Shown here: in pieces, positions 8,682 through 16,163 of the stretch
Layout: each line of letters begins with the position of its first letter
Position numbering within the stretch: the stretch's first letter is position 1
NCBI RefSeq assembly: GCF_016863195.1
Contig: NZ_BOOK01000044.1
Coordinates: forward strand, 1 to 64,000
DNA length: 64,000 nucleotides
Direction of reading: 5' to 3'
Source: Paraplanobispora takensis
GTDB lineage: Bacteria; Actinomycetota; Actinomycetes; Streptosporangiales; Streptosporangiaceae
The notes under the pieces: model-generated
Databases searched by the model: none
Seen by the model: only the letters and a program-made list of their open reading frames with translations
Told to the model about the DNA's origin: nothing
Position numbers and translations under genes: made by a program

Positions 8682-9074
8682 GTGAACCGGCCAGGACCCG
8701 TGAGGGGATCGACCACCGGACGCCCGATCATGGTCGCGCTGGACCTGCTGGGCCGGCGCTGGAGCCTGCGCGTCCTGTGGGAGCTGCGCGAGGCGCCCGC
8801 GGGCTTCCGGTCTCTCCAGGAGCGCTGCGACGGGATGTCCTCCAGCGTCCTGCGCCAGCGGCTGCTGGAGCTGGAGGACAATCGCCTCGTCCGGCGCACC
8901 GATGACGGCCGCTACGAGCTCACCCCGGCGGGCGGGGAGCTCTGTGAGGCCATCCGGCCCCTGGACCGGTGGGCCCGGCGCTGGATCGCCTCCCTCGACG
9001 CTCCCGATGACGCGGAAAGTCCCGGCGGACCGGATGACGCCGGGGGTCCCGGCGGGCCGGGCGACGCCCGCTGA
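8682..9074 (+). CDS. HxlR-family winged-helix regulator
   Basis: The 130-residue regulator starts at GTG 8682, preceded by AAGGGGG. The core reads LLGRRWSLRVLWELREAP, FRSLQERCDGMSSSVLRQRL and LEDNRLVRRTDDGRYELTPAG, which is the HxlR (MarR-like) DNA-binding fold. There is no conserved sensing Cys in the core. The C-terminus is a repetitive Asp/Gly/Pro tail made of imperfect PGGPDDA-like units. It is divergent from the carboxymuconolactone decarboxylase-like gene, its likely target. Confidence 0.88.
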   Translation: MNRPGPVRGSTTGRPIMVALDLLGRRWSLRVLWELREAPAGFRSLQERCDGMSSSVLRQRLLELEDNRLVRRTDDGRYELTPAGGELCEAIRPLDRWARRWIASLDAPDDAESPGGPDDAGGPGGPGDAR

Positions 9075-9094
9075 GCGAACGCCCCGGGAACCCG

Positions 9095-9130
9095 CGGGTC
9101 GGGTGACCCGGGCGGGTCGGGTGACCCGGA
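9095..9130. repeat. 18-bp direct repeat, two copies
   Basis: CGGGTCGGGTGACCCGG-type units occur back to back at 9095-9112 and 9113-9130, differing only at the last base. Each unit contains GGGTC...GACCC and can fold into a small hairpin. They lie 80-115 bp before the secreted serine hydrolase start and could be an operator or terminator remnant. No function is assigned. Confidence 0.45.
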
Positions 9131-9209
9131 GAACCACCGCGCCGGCCGTACGCTCCGGAACCCGGCGACCGGGCGGTGCGCGCCGCCCGGATCTGGTAGG
9201 CATGGGCGG

Positions 9210-10220
9210 GTGATGAGATTCCTCGCCGTCCCGGCAGTGGCGGCCCTCGTCCTCGCCGCGACCCCGGCTCCGACCCCGGCTCTGGCCGCCGCCCCGCCGG
9301 GCAAACCACGCGTCCCGGCGGGCACGGCCGCCGGATACGTGGTCTTCGACCGGCAGACGGGGAAGATCGTCGCCCACCGGTCCGCGCACCGGAAGTTCAG
9401 GTCCGCCTCGGTGGTGAAGCTCCTGATCGCGATCGACTATCTGGAGTCCCACCCGACCGTGCCCGCGCGCGACCAGAAGCTGCTCAAGGTCATGCTCCGG
9501 GTCAGCGACGACGACGCCGCGTCCGCGTTCTGGAACCGGGGCGGCCAGGGGAAGATCATCAAGCGGACGGCGCGCAGGCTGGGCCTGACCGACACCGCTC
9601 CCCCGCCCGCCGACAAACCGGGCTTCTGGGGCTACACCTCGCTCAGCGCGCTGGACGTCGTCAGGACCTACCGCTACCTGCTCGACCGCGCCGACCCCCG
9701 GGTCGGCCGGCTCGTCCTCGGCCATCTGCGCAGGGCCGGCCAGTGCGGCTCCGACGGCTTCGACCAGTTCTTCGGCATCCCGCGCGGGGTGCCCGGCCCC
9801 TGGGCGGTCAAGCAGGGCTGGTCGGGGTACGGCTCCACACCCCCGGTCCGCTGCACCCGCGCCTCCCCCACCGGCACCGCCACCACGGCCGCCGGCGGCG
9901 CCGAGACGGCATCCGCCGCCGGCACCGCCCGGACGACTCCCGCCGTTCCCACCGTGGAAACCGCCTCCGCCCCGGCGGACCGGTCCCCCGGCTTCACCAC
10001 GGCGGGGTTCACCCTCGCCCCGTCCGCCCCGGTCGCCGGGGCCGCGGCGCCCGTCCCCGACCTGGGCCGCCCGGTGCTGCACACCACCGGCCTGGTCGGC
10101 CCGAGGGAGCGGTGGATCATGGTGCTGCTCACCGCTCACCCCGCCGGGACCGGCTGGCAGCGCTCCACCCGGCGCACCACCGCCCTGGCCGGAGAGCTCT
10201 ACCGCAGCGTGGCCTCCTGA
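9210..10220 (+). CDS. secreted beta-lactamase-fold serine hydrolase (class A-like)
   Basis: This 336-residue exported protein has a signal peptide at residues 1-27 (cleavage near ALAAAPP). The fold motifs are S67-V-V-K70 (SxxK), S99-D-D (SDN-like) and K201-Q-G (KTG-like). I see no canonical class A omega-loop ExxLN glutamate, so it is more likely a DD-peptidase- or esterase-like relative than a true beta-lactamase. An unusual Thr/Ala/Ser-rich insertion of about 70 residues (217-288) sits between KQG and the final strand. The start could be GTG 9210 or ATG 9213. Confidence 0.75.
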   Translation: MMRFLAVPAVAALVLAATPAPTPALAAAPPGKPRVPAGTAAGYVVFDRQTGKIVAHRSAHRKFRSASVVKLLIAIDYLESHPTVPARDQKLLKVMLRVSDDDAASAFWNRGGQGKIIKRTARRLGLTDTAPPPADKPGFWGYTSLSALDVVRTYRYLLDRADPRVGRLVLGHLRRAGQCGSDGFDQFFGIPRGVPGPWAVKQGWSGYGSTPPVRCTRASPTGTATTAAGGAETASAAGTARTTPAVPTVETASAPADRSPGFTTAGFTLAPSAPVAGAAAPVPDLGRPVLHTTGLVGPRERWIMVLLTAHPAGTGWQRSTRRTTALAGELYRSVAS

Positions 10221-10227
10221 GCGTCCG

Positions 10228-10743
10228 TCACGCCCCCGGCACGGCGAAGACGGCGCACGTCGCGGTGCCGTGCGCGTACAGCCTGCCGTCGGCGGTGCCG
10301 GTCACCCGGGCCTCGGCGGTCGCGATGGTACGGCCCACGTGGACGGCCGTGGCCTCGCAGCGCAGGGTGGGGGTGTCGCCGAAGATCGGGCGCAGCAGGT
10401 TCACGTTGAGCTGGATGGTGGTGTAGGCCCGGCCGGCGGGCAGCGCCGACATGACCGCGCTGCCGAGCGCGGAGTCGAGCAGGGTGGCCGTGAAACCGCC
10501 GTGCACGGTGCCCATGGGGTTGTAGAGGTGCTCGCCGGGATCCCCCTCGAAGACCGCCCTGCCCTCCTCGACGTCGACGAGCCGGAAGCCGAGCGTGCCG
10601 CAGATCGGCGCGGTGGGCAGGCGCCCCTCCAGGCTGAGTCTCAGCAGTTCGAGCCCGGATGAGGCGCCCGCGTCGGCGTAGGAGGTCGGCGGGGCCCAGG
10701 TGTGGGTGCGGGTACGTGCGCGGGTCGCGGGGGTCTGCGTCAT
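10228..10743 (-). CDS. PaaI-family hotdog thioesterase
   Basis: The 171-residue protein carries the hotdog signature NPMGTVHGGFTATLLDSALG (about residues 87-106) and C-terminal ATAEARVTGTADGRLYAHGTA. PaaI-like thioesterases hydrolyse acyl- or aryl-CoA in the cytosol. The first 50 residues are Thr/Arg/Ala-rich and fit the fold poorly, so translation could begin downstream. Five tandem 17-bp units lie just upstream. Its stop is 7 bp from the convergent secreted hydrolase. Confidence 0.86.
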   Translation of the reverse strand: MTQTPATRARTRTHTWAPPTSYADAGASSGLELLRLSLEGRLPTAPICGTLGFRLVDVEEGRAVFEGDPGEHLYNPMGTVHGGFTATLLDSALGSAVMSALPAGRAYTTIQLNVNLLRPIFGDTPTLRCEATAVHVGRTIATAEARVTGTADGRLYAHGTATCAVFAVPGA

Positions 10744-10770
10744 GGCTGCTTTCTTCTCGGGTTTCTTCTC

Positions 10771-10855
10771 GACGTCGTGTGGAGATCGACGTCGCGCGGA
10801 GGACGACGTCGCGCGGAGGACGACGTCGCGCGGAGGACGACGTCATGTGGAAGGG
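10771..10855. repeat. five tandem 17-bp units centred on GACGTC
   Basis: Units begin at 10771, 10788, 10805, 10822 and 10839. The three central ones are identical (GACGTCGCGCGGAGGAC) and the outer two are degenerate. Each carries the palindrome GACGTC. The array begins 28 bp upstream of the thioesterase ATG and ends 51 bp after the monooxygenase stop, so it occupies the thioesterase promoter region. Confidence 0.7.
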
Positions 10856-10905
10856 CGCCGGCGGGCGACGGCTCGACCACCGGCGCCCGCCGTACCGGGT
10901 CCGGC

Positions 10906-11202
10906 TCAGGGCGCCTTGACCGCCAGCAGGTCCACCGGGCGGATGTCCGGCGGCGCGCTCAGCATGGTCGGCGCCGCCTCCATCAGCGCCGCGGCGATCC
11001 GGCCCCGCAGGTGGGCCTGCCGCCCCGCCTCGTCGGCGAAGGTGTCGAAGACCCCGAAGGTCGTGTCGTTCTCCTTGAAGGCGAACCAGGTGAGGGTGCG
11101 GTCCTCCTCGACGGCCAGTTGCACCGCGTCGCGCAGTATCGCCTCGACCTTGTCGGCGTACTCCGGTCTGGCCTCTATCCGGGCCAGCAGACCGATCTTC
11201 AT
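10906..11202 (-). CDS. antibiotic biosynthesis monooxygenase-family protein (putative quinol monooxygenase)
   Basis: This 98-residue ferredoxin-like protein starts MKIGLLARIEARPEYADKV and has LTWFAFKENDTTFGVFDTF, typical of the ABM/YgiN superfamily of cofactor-free oxygenases acting on quinols and polyaromatics. The start at 11202 follows AGGAGG with ideal spacing; an upstream in-frame ATG at 11232 lacks this. It faces the GlxA-type regulator across 92 bp, so the pair may be one regulatory unit. Substrate unknown. Confidence 0.85.
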   Translation of the reverse strand: MKIGLLARIEARPEYADKVEAILRDAVQLAVEEDRTLTWFAFKENDTTFGVFDTFADEAGRQAHLRGRIAAALMEAAPTMLSAPPDIRPVDLLAVKAP

Positions 11203-11294
11203 CGTGACCTCCTCGTCTCGGTGTAGAGGCAACCTAACGCCGTGGCCGGAGCGGTCCCAGTGGCGGAAGCGACGTTATTGATAGCGTTTCCGGC

Positions 11295-12284
11295 ATGAAG
11301 GTAGCTGTACTGGCATACGATGGCGTGTTCGATTCCGGTCTCTCGGCCGTCCTGGACGTCCTGGAGGGGGCCAACGCGATGGGGGGGCAGCTTCCGCAGC
11401 CCCCGCCGGCCTGGGAGGTCGTCACGGTCGGCTTCCGCCGGAGGATCCGCACCGGCGCCGGACACCTGGTCTCCTGCGCCCCCGCCGGCCGGGCCGGGGA
11501 GGCGGACCTGCTGCTCGTCCCCGCCCTGGCCGAGCGCGAGCCCGAGGCCCTCCTCGCCCACGTCTCGGGTTCCGCGGCGGGCAAGGTGCGGGGCCTGGCG
11601 GCCGATGCCCGCCGCCGGGGGATCCGGATCGCCTCGGCGTGCACGGGCACCTTCCTGCTGGCCGAGTCCGGCGTCCTCGACGGGCGGCGGGCGACCACCA
11701 GCTGGTGGCTGGCGCCGTACTTCCGCGCCCGCTACCCGAAGGTCGCGCTGGACCAGACCCGCATGGTGATCACTTCCGACGGCGTGATGACGGCGGGAGC
11801 CGCCTTCGGTCACGTCGATCTCGCCCTGGCGGTCGTGCGGGCGAGCAGTCCCCATCTGGCCGATCTCATCGCCCGCTATCTGGTGATCGACGAACGGCCG
11901 TCCCAGTCGGCCTACACCATCGCCGGCGCGCTCGCCCAGAGCGACCCGACCGTCGCGGCCTTCGAACGCTGGGTCCGCGCCGGCCTGGAGCAGCCGTTCA
12001 GCGTCACCGAGGCCGCCCGCGCGGCAGGCGTCAGCGAGCGCACCCTCCAGCGGACCGTGCGCCGCGTCCTGGGCGTCTCACCCGTGCAGTTCGTGCAGGA
12101 CCTTCGCGTCGAGCAGGCCCGCCACCTGCTGCGCACCACGGATCTCCCTCTGGAGGCCATCGCCCGCAGGGTCGGCTACGAGCACGCCAACACGCTGCGC
12201 GTCCTGCTGCGCCGCCGTACCGCCAGCACGGTGTCGGCCCTGCGCGGCGGTGAGCGGGGGCAGGGCGGTCCGGACGACGCATGA
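11295..12284 (+). CDS. GlxA/FtrA-type regulator: DJ-1/PfpI domain plus AraC HTH
   Basis: The 329-residue protein has a DJ-1/PfpI-like sensing domain (about 1-180; elbow IASACTGTFLLAESG with the conserved Cys near 116) and a C-terminal AraC-type DNA-binding domain (about 225-315; SVTEAARAAGVSERTLQRTV and IARRVGYEHANTLRVLLRR). The family controls detoxification and amino-sugar or quaternary amine metabolism. It lies divergent from a small monooxygenase gene, the natural first target. A short Gly/Arg tail follows the HTH. The ATG start is 92 bp from the divergent ATG. Confidence 0.92.
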   Translation: MKVAVLAYDGVFDSGLSAVLDVLEGANAMGGQLPQPPPAWEVVTVGFRRRIRTGAGHLVSCAPAGRAGEADLLLVPALAEREPEALLAHVSGSAAGKVRGLAADARRRGIRIASACTGTFLLAESGVLDGRRATTSWWLAPYFRARYPKVALDQTRMVITSDGVMTAGAAFGHVDLALAVVRASSPHLADLIARYLVIDERPSQSAYTIAGALAQSDPTVAAFERWVRAGLEQPFSVTEAARAAGVSERTLQRTVRRVLGVSPVQFVQDLRVEQARHLLRTTDLPLEAIARRVGYEHANTLRVLLRRRTASTVSALRGGERGQGGPDDA

Positions 12285-12313
12285 GGCCTCGGCACGGCGA
12301 CGCGTGAGGGAGT

Positions 12314-12799
12314 TCAGAGTGCGGCGGCGTAGGCCGCGGCCAGGCGCTCCATGACGCTCGGGCCGTCCCGCTCCGGCGCCGGCTCGCCGAGATGGACGAC
12401 GCGCAGCTCGGCCATGAACTCCTCCCACAGCTGCGGCCCGCCGGCCGCCAGCAGCTCAGCCCGTACCCGCAGCCGCCTCGTGGTCGGGCGGTGACGCAGT
12501 CCCCACTCGCCGAGCTGCGCGAAGACGGGCACCAGGCGGATCGACGCCTCGGTCAGACTGTAGGCGGCCCGCCGTCCCGGCCCCGCGTCCTCGCGGGTCA
12601 GCAATCCGGCCTTCACCAGCCGCTTCAGCCGGTCGGCCAGGATGTTGGAGGCGATCCCCTCCTCTGATCCGGCGAGCAGCTCCCTGAAGTGACGCCGGTC
12701 GCCGAACATCACGTCCCGCAGCACGAGCAGGCTCCAGCTGTCGCCGAACGCCTCGACCGCGGCATTGATCGGGCACCCGGAACGCGCGGACTCCCCCAT
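12314..12799 (-). CDS. HxlR-family regulator
   Basis: The 161-residue regulator contains CPINAAVEAFGDSWSLLVLRD and ASNILADRLKRLVKAGLLTRE, the HxlR winged helix with the N-terminal Cys9 typical of the family (a possible redox or electrophile sensor). A C-terminal extension of about 50 residues follows the core. It is divergent from a dihydrofolate reductase-like gene with palindromic TTGCAATC elements between them. Confidence 0.9.
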   Translation of the reverse strand: MGESARSGCPINAAVEAFGDSWSLLVLRDVMFGDRRHFRELLAGSEEGIASNILADRLKRLVKAGLLTREDAGPGRRAAYSLTEASIRLVPVFAQLGEWGLRHRPTTRRLRVRAELLAAGGPQLWEEFMAELRVVHLGEPAPERDGPSVMERLAAAYAAAL

Positions 12800-12822
12800 C
12801 TCACACCCCGCTTCCGAACCGG

Positions 12823-12885
12823 TTGCAATCTACCACCGGCTGGCCTAGCGTTGATCACTGATTGCAAATCGCAAGCAGATTGCAG
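12823..12885. promoter_or_regulatory. divergent operator with TTGCAATC / GATTGCAA elements
   Basis: TTGCAATC at 12823-12830 is the exact reverse complement of GATTGCAA at 12860-12867, and a third copy, GATTGCAG, lies at 12878-12885 just before the AGGAGGT ribosome-binding site of the DHFR-like gene. The arrangement in the HxlR/reductase intergenic region fits a multi-site HxlR operator controlling both genes. Binding is inference. Confidence 0.55.
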
Positions 12886-12895
12886 GAGGTCACGG

Positions 12896-13480
12896 ATGAA
12901 CGAGCCGCAGACCGCTCAGGGAAAGGTGCTCTGGCACTTCACGATGTCGCTGGACGGATTCGTGGCGGGGCCGGACCACGGGATGGACTGGATGACCGAG
13001 ACCACGTTCCGTCCCAGCCTGGTCGACGAGTACGTCGGGACCACGGGCGCCGTGCTGGGCGGCCGGGACGGCTGGGACCACTATCCGGACGCCGGCGGCG
13101 TGTACGGCGGCGCCTGGCAGGGGCCGGTCTTCGTGCTCACCCACCACCCCGAGGACGCCGCGCCCGCCGACGCAGTCACGTTCCTGAGCTGCGACCCCGC
13201 CGAGGCGGTGCGGATCGCGCTGGAGGCGGCGGGCGGCAAGAACGTCGAGGTGCTGTCGCCCACCATCGGCCGCCAGCTCCTCAAACTGGGACTGATCGAC
13301 GAGATCGACCTGCACATCGCGCCGGTCCTGCTCGGCGAGGGCGTCCGGCTGTACGACAACCCCGGCGGCAAGCCGATCCACCTCCACCGGGCCGGCGCAG
13401 AGGACCCCAGGTCGGCCGTGGACGTACGCTACCGGCCCGTCACGACGGCGAAGACCCCGGCCGGGACCGCGCCGGAATGA
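12896..13480 (+). CDS. dihydrofolate reductase-family (RibD C-terminal-like) protein
   Basis: The 194-residue reductase starts at ATG 12896 after AGGAGGT. Motifs are LWHFTMSLDGFVAGPDHGMDW at the N-terminus, AVLGGRDGWDHYP, and VLSPTIGRQLLKLGLIDEIDLHIAP towards the C-terminus, as in other actinomycete RibD_C-like proteins. It is probably controlled by the divergent HxlR regulator through the TTGCAATC elements. The true substrate is unknown; quinone or aldehyde reduction would fit HxlR control but is a guess. Confidence 0.87.
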   Translation: MNEPQTAQGKVLWHFTMSLDGFVAGPDHGMDWMTETTFRPSLVDEYVGTTGAVLGGRDGWDHYPDAGGVYGGAWQGPVFVLTHHPEDAAPADAVTFLSCDPAEAVRIALEAAGGKNVEVLSPTIGRQLLKLGLIDEIDLHIAPVLLGEGVRLYDNPGGKPIHLHRAGAEDPRSAVDVRYRPVTTAKTPAGTAPE

Positions 13481-13494
13481 CCGGGCGGCGGTGG

Positions 13495-13899
13495 TCAAGG
13501 ATGGCGTTGGAGCGGGGACTTGTCGCCGACCAGCCAAAGATGCCCGAACGGGTCGAAGAAGCCGCCCTGCCGATGCGTTCCCCATGGCATCTCGTGGTCA
13601 CGTACCGGATCGTGGTAGTTCGCGCCCGCGGCCGCGGCGCTGTCGGCGAACTCGTCCGGATCATCCACGAACACCTCGACCCGTACCGTGGTGGTGCCGG
13701 CCGCGGCGGGATCCTGCCAGCCGTTGTTCTCCGTCTGGGCCAGGAACAACGGCGCCCCCCGGACCTCCAGGCCGATGACCGAGCCGAGGTTCCACAGCTC
13801 TGTCGCGCCGAGCGCACGCCGGTACCAGGCCGACGCCTCCGCGGCGTCCGGTACGGCGAGCATGAGCGAGATGATCGTCACAGCCCGCACGATACGCAT
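13495..13899 (-). CDS. VOC-superfamily (glyoxalase/bleomycin-resistance-like) protein
   Basis: The 134-residue protein has VSDAAEASAWYRRALGATELW-like beta-alpha-beta architecture (here VPDAAEASAWYRRALGA) and the C-terminal GGFFDPFGHLWLVGDK, typical of glyoxalase-fold metalloenzymes or antibiotic-binding proteins. The His and Asp/Glu positions needed for metal are only partly conserved, so a ligand-binding role is possible. It converges with the DHFR-like gene, stops 15 bp apart. Confidence 0.82.
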   Translation of the reverse strand: MRIVRAVTIISLMLAVPDAAEASAWYRRALGATELWNLGSVIGLEVRGAPLFLAQTENNGWQDPAAAGTTTVRVEVFVDDPDEFADSAAAAGANYHDPVRDHEMPWGTHRQGGFFDPFGHLWLVGDKSPLQRHP

Positions 13900-13922
13900 C
13901 CGAGGAGCCGGACGGCACCCCC

Positions 13923-14279
13923 TCAGCGGGGATTGGCGGGGCCGAGGTAGGCGGCGGCCAGGCGTTTGGGGGCGACCATCCGCCAGGCTTCCTGGACGAG
14001 CTCGGTCATCTCGGTCAGGTCGATGGCGGTCAGCCGGACGCGGACCCAGTTGTAACGTTCGTCGGAGGGGCGGGGCATGTGGAACTTGCCGGGTTCGGCG
14101 GCGACCAGGGCGGCCCGTTCCTCCTTGGGGAAGGCGAACCCCATGGAGGTCTCGTCGGGAGAGATCGCGGCATAGACGATCCGGCCCACGCGGAAGGTCA
14201 CCCGGTCTCTGACGATCTTCTCCTCCGTGCGGGGCAGGGCCGTCGCCACACGGCGCACGTCGTCGGCGGTGACCGTCAC
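13923..14279 (-). CDS. MmcQ/YjbR-family protein
   Basis: This 118-residue protein contains VTADDVRRVATALPRTEEK, GFAFPKEERAALVAAEPGKF and YNWVRVRLTAIDLTEM, diagnostic of the MmcQ/YjbR (CyaY-like fold) family, often annotated as DNA-binding. Its GTG start overlaps the stop of the OhrR-like regulator gene by 4 bp (GTGA), so the two are translationally coupled and may be induced together by organic peroxide. Biochemical role unknown. Confidence 0.85.
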   Translation of the reverse strand: MTVTADDVRRVATALPRTEEKIVRDRVTFRVGRIVYAAISPDETSMGFAFPKEERAALVAAEPGKFHMPRPSDERYNWVRVRLTAIDLTEMTELVQEAWRMVAPKRLAAAYLGPANPR

Positions 14280-14725
14280 TGCGCCCTCCGCACCGCGAGG
14301 GCCGCCTCGTCCACGGCGGCGGTCAGGCGGCGCAGGGTGCTCCTGAAGGCCGCCAGCTCCTCCACGTCGAGGCCGGTGGCCGCGAGCAGCCGGCCGGGGA
14401 CCTGTTCGGCCTCGGGCCTCAGCGCGGCCCCGTCGGGCGTCAGCCGTACGAGCACCGAGCGCTCGTCGGCGGCGCTGCGCTCGCGGCGGACCAGACCGGC
14501 CGCCTCCAGTCTCTTGAGCAGCGGCGAGAGCGTGCCGGAGTCGAGCCGCAGGGCGGCGCCGAGCTCCTTGACGGTGACCGGCTCGCGCTCCCAGAGCACC
14601 ATCATCGCCAGGTACTGCGGGTAGGTGAGGCCGAGGTCGCGCAACAGGCCGCGATAGAGGCCGTCGAGCGCCCGCGAGGCGGCGTGCACGTCGAAGCACA
14701 CCTGGTTGTCCAGCAGCAGCTTCAC
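14276..14725 (-). CDS. ohrR: OhrR-like MarR-family organic peroxide sensor
   Basis: The regulator of about 149 residues begins VKLLLDNQVCFDVHAASRAL. Cys10 corresponds to the reactive sensing cysteine of OhrR proteins, which is oxidised by organic hydroperoxides to release DNA. The winged HTH follows (VKELGAALRLDSGTLSPLLKRLEAAG, then RRERSAADERSVLVRLT). I chose GTG 14725 because a TATACT -10 element ends only 7 nt upstream (14733-14738) and no ribosome-binding site is visible, which suggests a leaderless mRNA. A longer start at 14815 would overlap the ohr gene. Divergent from ohr. Confidence 0.88.
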   Translation of the reverse strand: MKLLLDNQVCFDVHAASRALDGLYRGLLRDLGLTYPQYLAMMVLWEREPVTVKELGAALRLDSGTLSPLLKRLEAAGLVRRERSAADERSVLVRLTPDGAALRPEAEQVPGRLLAATGLDVEELAAFRSTLRRLTAAVDEAALAVRRAQ

Positions 14726-14762
14726 GGGAGGAAGTATACGCGCTTGACTGCAGCCAATTAAG

Positions 14763-14772
14763 TTGTGCACAA
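14763..14772. promoter_or_regulatory. candidate OhrR operator in ohr promoter
   Basis: The perfect 10-bp palindrome TTGTGCACAA lies 35 bp before the ohr ATG and just downstream of a TTGACT -35-like element (14744-14749), so it covers the expected -10 region. AT-rich palindromes of this type bind OhrR dimers in other actinomycetes. The assignment is by position and symmetry. Confidence 0.5.
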
Positions 14773-14807
14773 TCAAAACGTACACAACCGAAAGGGGAAC
14801 CTCTCTC

Positions 14808-15218
14808 ATGAGCACGCTCTACACCGCCATCGCCACCGCCGCCGGCCGCGAGGGACGGGCGGTGTCCTCGGACGGCACGCTCGATGTGAAGCTCGCCCCG
14901 CCGAAGGAGCTCGGCGGATCGGGCGAGGGCACGAACCCCGAGCAGCTGTTCGCGGCGGGTTACGCGGCGTGCTTCGCCAGCGCGCTCCAGCTGGTCGCCA
15001 AGAAGGCGGGGGCGGACGTCTCCGACGCCTCGGTGACCGCCGAGGTCGGTCTGCGGGCGCAGGGGGCGGGGTTCGGGCTCACCGTGACGCTGCGGGTCGA
15101 GCTCCCCGACGAGCTGCAGGGCGAGGCGGGCGCCTCCCTGGTCGAGACCGCCCACCAGGTCTGCCCGTACTCCAACGCCACGCGGGGCAACATCCCCGTC
15201 GAGCTGGTCGTGGAGTGA
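14808..15218 (+). CDS. ohr: Ohr organic hydroperoxide resistance protein
   Basis: The 136-residue OsmC/Ohr-fold peroxidase has its two reactive cysteines at C55 (AAGYAACFASAL) and C119 (ETAHQVCPYSNATRG), and GSGEGTNPEQLFAAGYAACF, which is the Ohr signature. It reduces organic hydroperoxides to alcohols in the cytosol using lipoyl-type dithiols. The ATG at 14808 was chosen over an upstream in-frame start (14763) because the protein then aligns with the normal Ohr N-terminus. Divergent from its regulator OhrR. Confidence 0.95.
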   Translation: MSTLYTAIATAAGREGRAVSSDGTLDVKLAPPKELGGSGEGTNPEQLFAAGYAACFASALQLVAKKAGADVSDASVTAEVGLRAQGAGFGLTVTLRVELPDELQGEAGASLVETAHQVCPYSNATRGNIPVELVVE

Positions 15219-15248
15219 ACTGAGGAGCCGCGGAAGAGGGCGGCGGGG

Positions 15249-15611
15249 TCAGGGGAGGGGACGGCGACCGGCGAAGCCGAGATCGTCGCGGTGGTACCAG
15301 ACCAGGTCGCGGTCTCCTTCGAGCCAGCACAGCTGCACCGACACCCCGCCGAGCGTCGCGGGGAAGTCCACCAGCAGCGGTGCGACCCCCTTGACCTCCA
15401 CGCCGTTCGAGGCGAACCAGCCGAGGATCTCCTCCAGGCGCGCCTCCAGCGCCTTGACCTCCGGCAGCCCGCCGAGCTCCGACTCGCCGTGGTCGCGCAG
15501 CTCGCGGACGAGTTCGGCGAGGTCACCGCGCATGCGCACGAAATCGTCGGCCCGCTCCAGCACGCCCGGCATCATCGCCCGGGCCTCGTCGACCGTGAAG
15601 ACCCTGCCCAC
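15249..15611 (-). CDS. DUF2203-family protein
   Basis: The protein of about 120 residues contains VFTVDEARAMMPGVLERADDF, a helical middle (EVKALEARLEEILGWF) and GVEVKGVAPLLVDFPATLGG ... LCWLEGDRDLVWYHRDDLGFAGR. That is the DUF2203 signature, whose function is unknown. GTG 15611 is chosen because the domain begins at once; upstream in-frame sequence is Arg/Pro-rich and reads as non-coding. It converges with ohr, stops 30 bp apart. Confidence 0.85.
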   Translation of the reverse strand: MGRVFTVDEARAMMPGVLERADDFVRMRGDLAELVRELRDHGESELGGLPEVKALEARLEEILGWFASNGVEVKGVAPLLVDFPATLGGVSVQLCWLEGDRDLVWYHRDDLGFAGRRPLP

Positions 15612-15783
15612 CCCTGAACCGTAGCGCCTTCCCGGCCGGATCGCCGAGTACGGCCGCGCGCCGCAGCCCGCGGAAAAGGGAGTCTCCGGGAGATCCTGCG
15701 ACCTCTCGGGCGTTACCAGGCGCGCAGACCTGGTAGGACTGAGGCAGCCCGCCGTGCCACCCGCGGGCGGAGGAGTCTTTGGT

Positions 15784-16128
15784 ATGCCCTTTTTCAGCAT
15801 CTCGTCTGACCTGCGCGGCGCGGCGCTCGTCGTCCACGCCGGCGGAGAGCTCGACTACGGTCATGCTCCCGTCTTCCGCAACGAGATGACCAGGGTCTGG
15901 AGGGCGGGAGGGCCGCAGACGGTCGTCATCGACCTCACCGCGCTCACCTTCTGCGACTCCGCCGGGGTCGCCGAGCTGATCTGGAGCCTCCAGCAGAGCC
16001 GCGCCCTGGGCTCACGACTGGTCCTGGTCGGAGTGCACGGCACTCTGGAGCGGATCCTGGCCATCACCGGGCTCCGGCCCGTCTTCGAGATCTCCCCGAC
16101 CGTCGAGGACGCCCTCCGGGAGGTGTGA
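15784..16128 (+). CDS. STAS-domain anti-anti-sigma factor
   Basis: This 114-residue STAS protein contains VVIDLTALTFCDSAGVAELI, where S59 in CDSAG is the conserved serine phosphorylated by anti-sigma kinases in the SpoIIAA/RsbV family. The ATG at 15784 follows GGAGGAG; an upstream ATG at 15754 lacks one. No kinase, phosphatase or sigma factor gene is adjacent, so it is an orphan partner of a distant sigma module. Cytosolic. Confidence 0.92.
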   Translation: MPFFSISSDLRGAALVVHAGGELDYGHAPVFRNEMTRVWRAGGPQTVVIDLTALTFCDSAGVAELIWSLQQSRALGSRLVLVGVHGTLERILAITGLRPVFEISPTVEDALREV

Positions 16129-16163
16129 GCCCACCGGAGGGCCACCGGGGCCGGACCCGGGGT

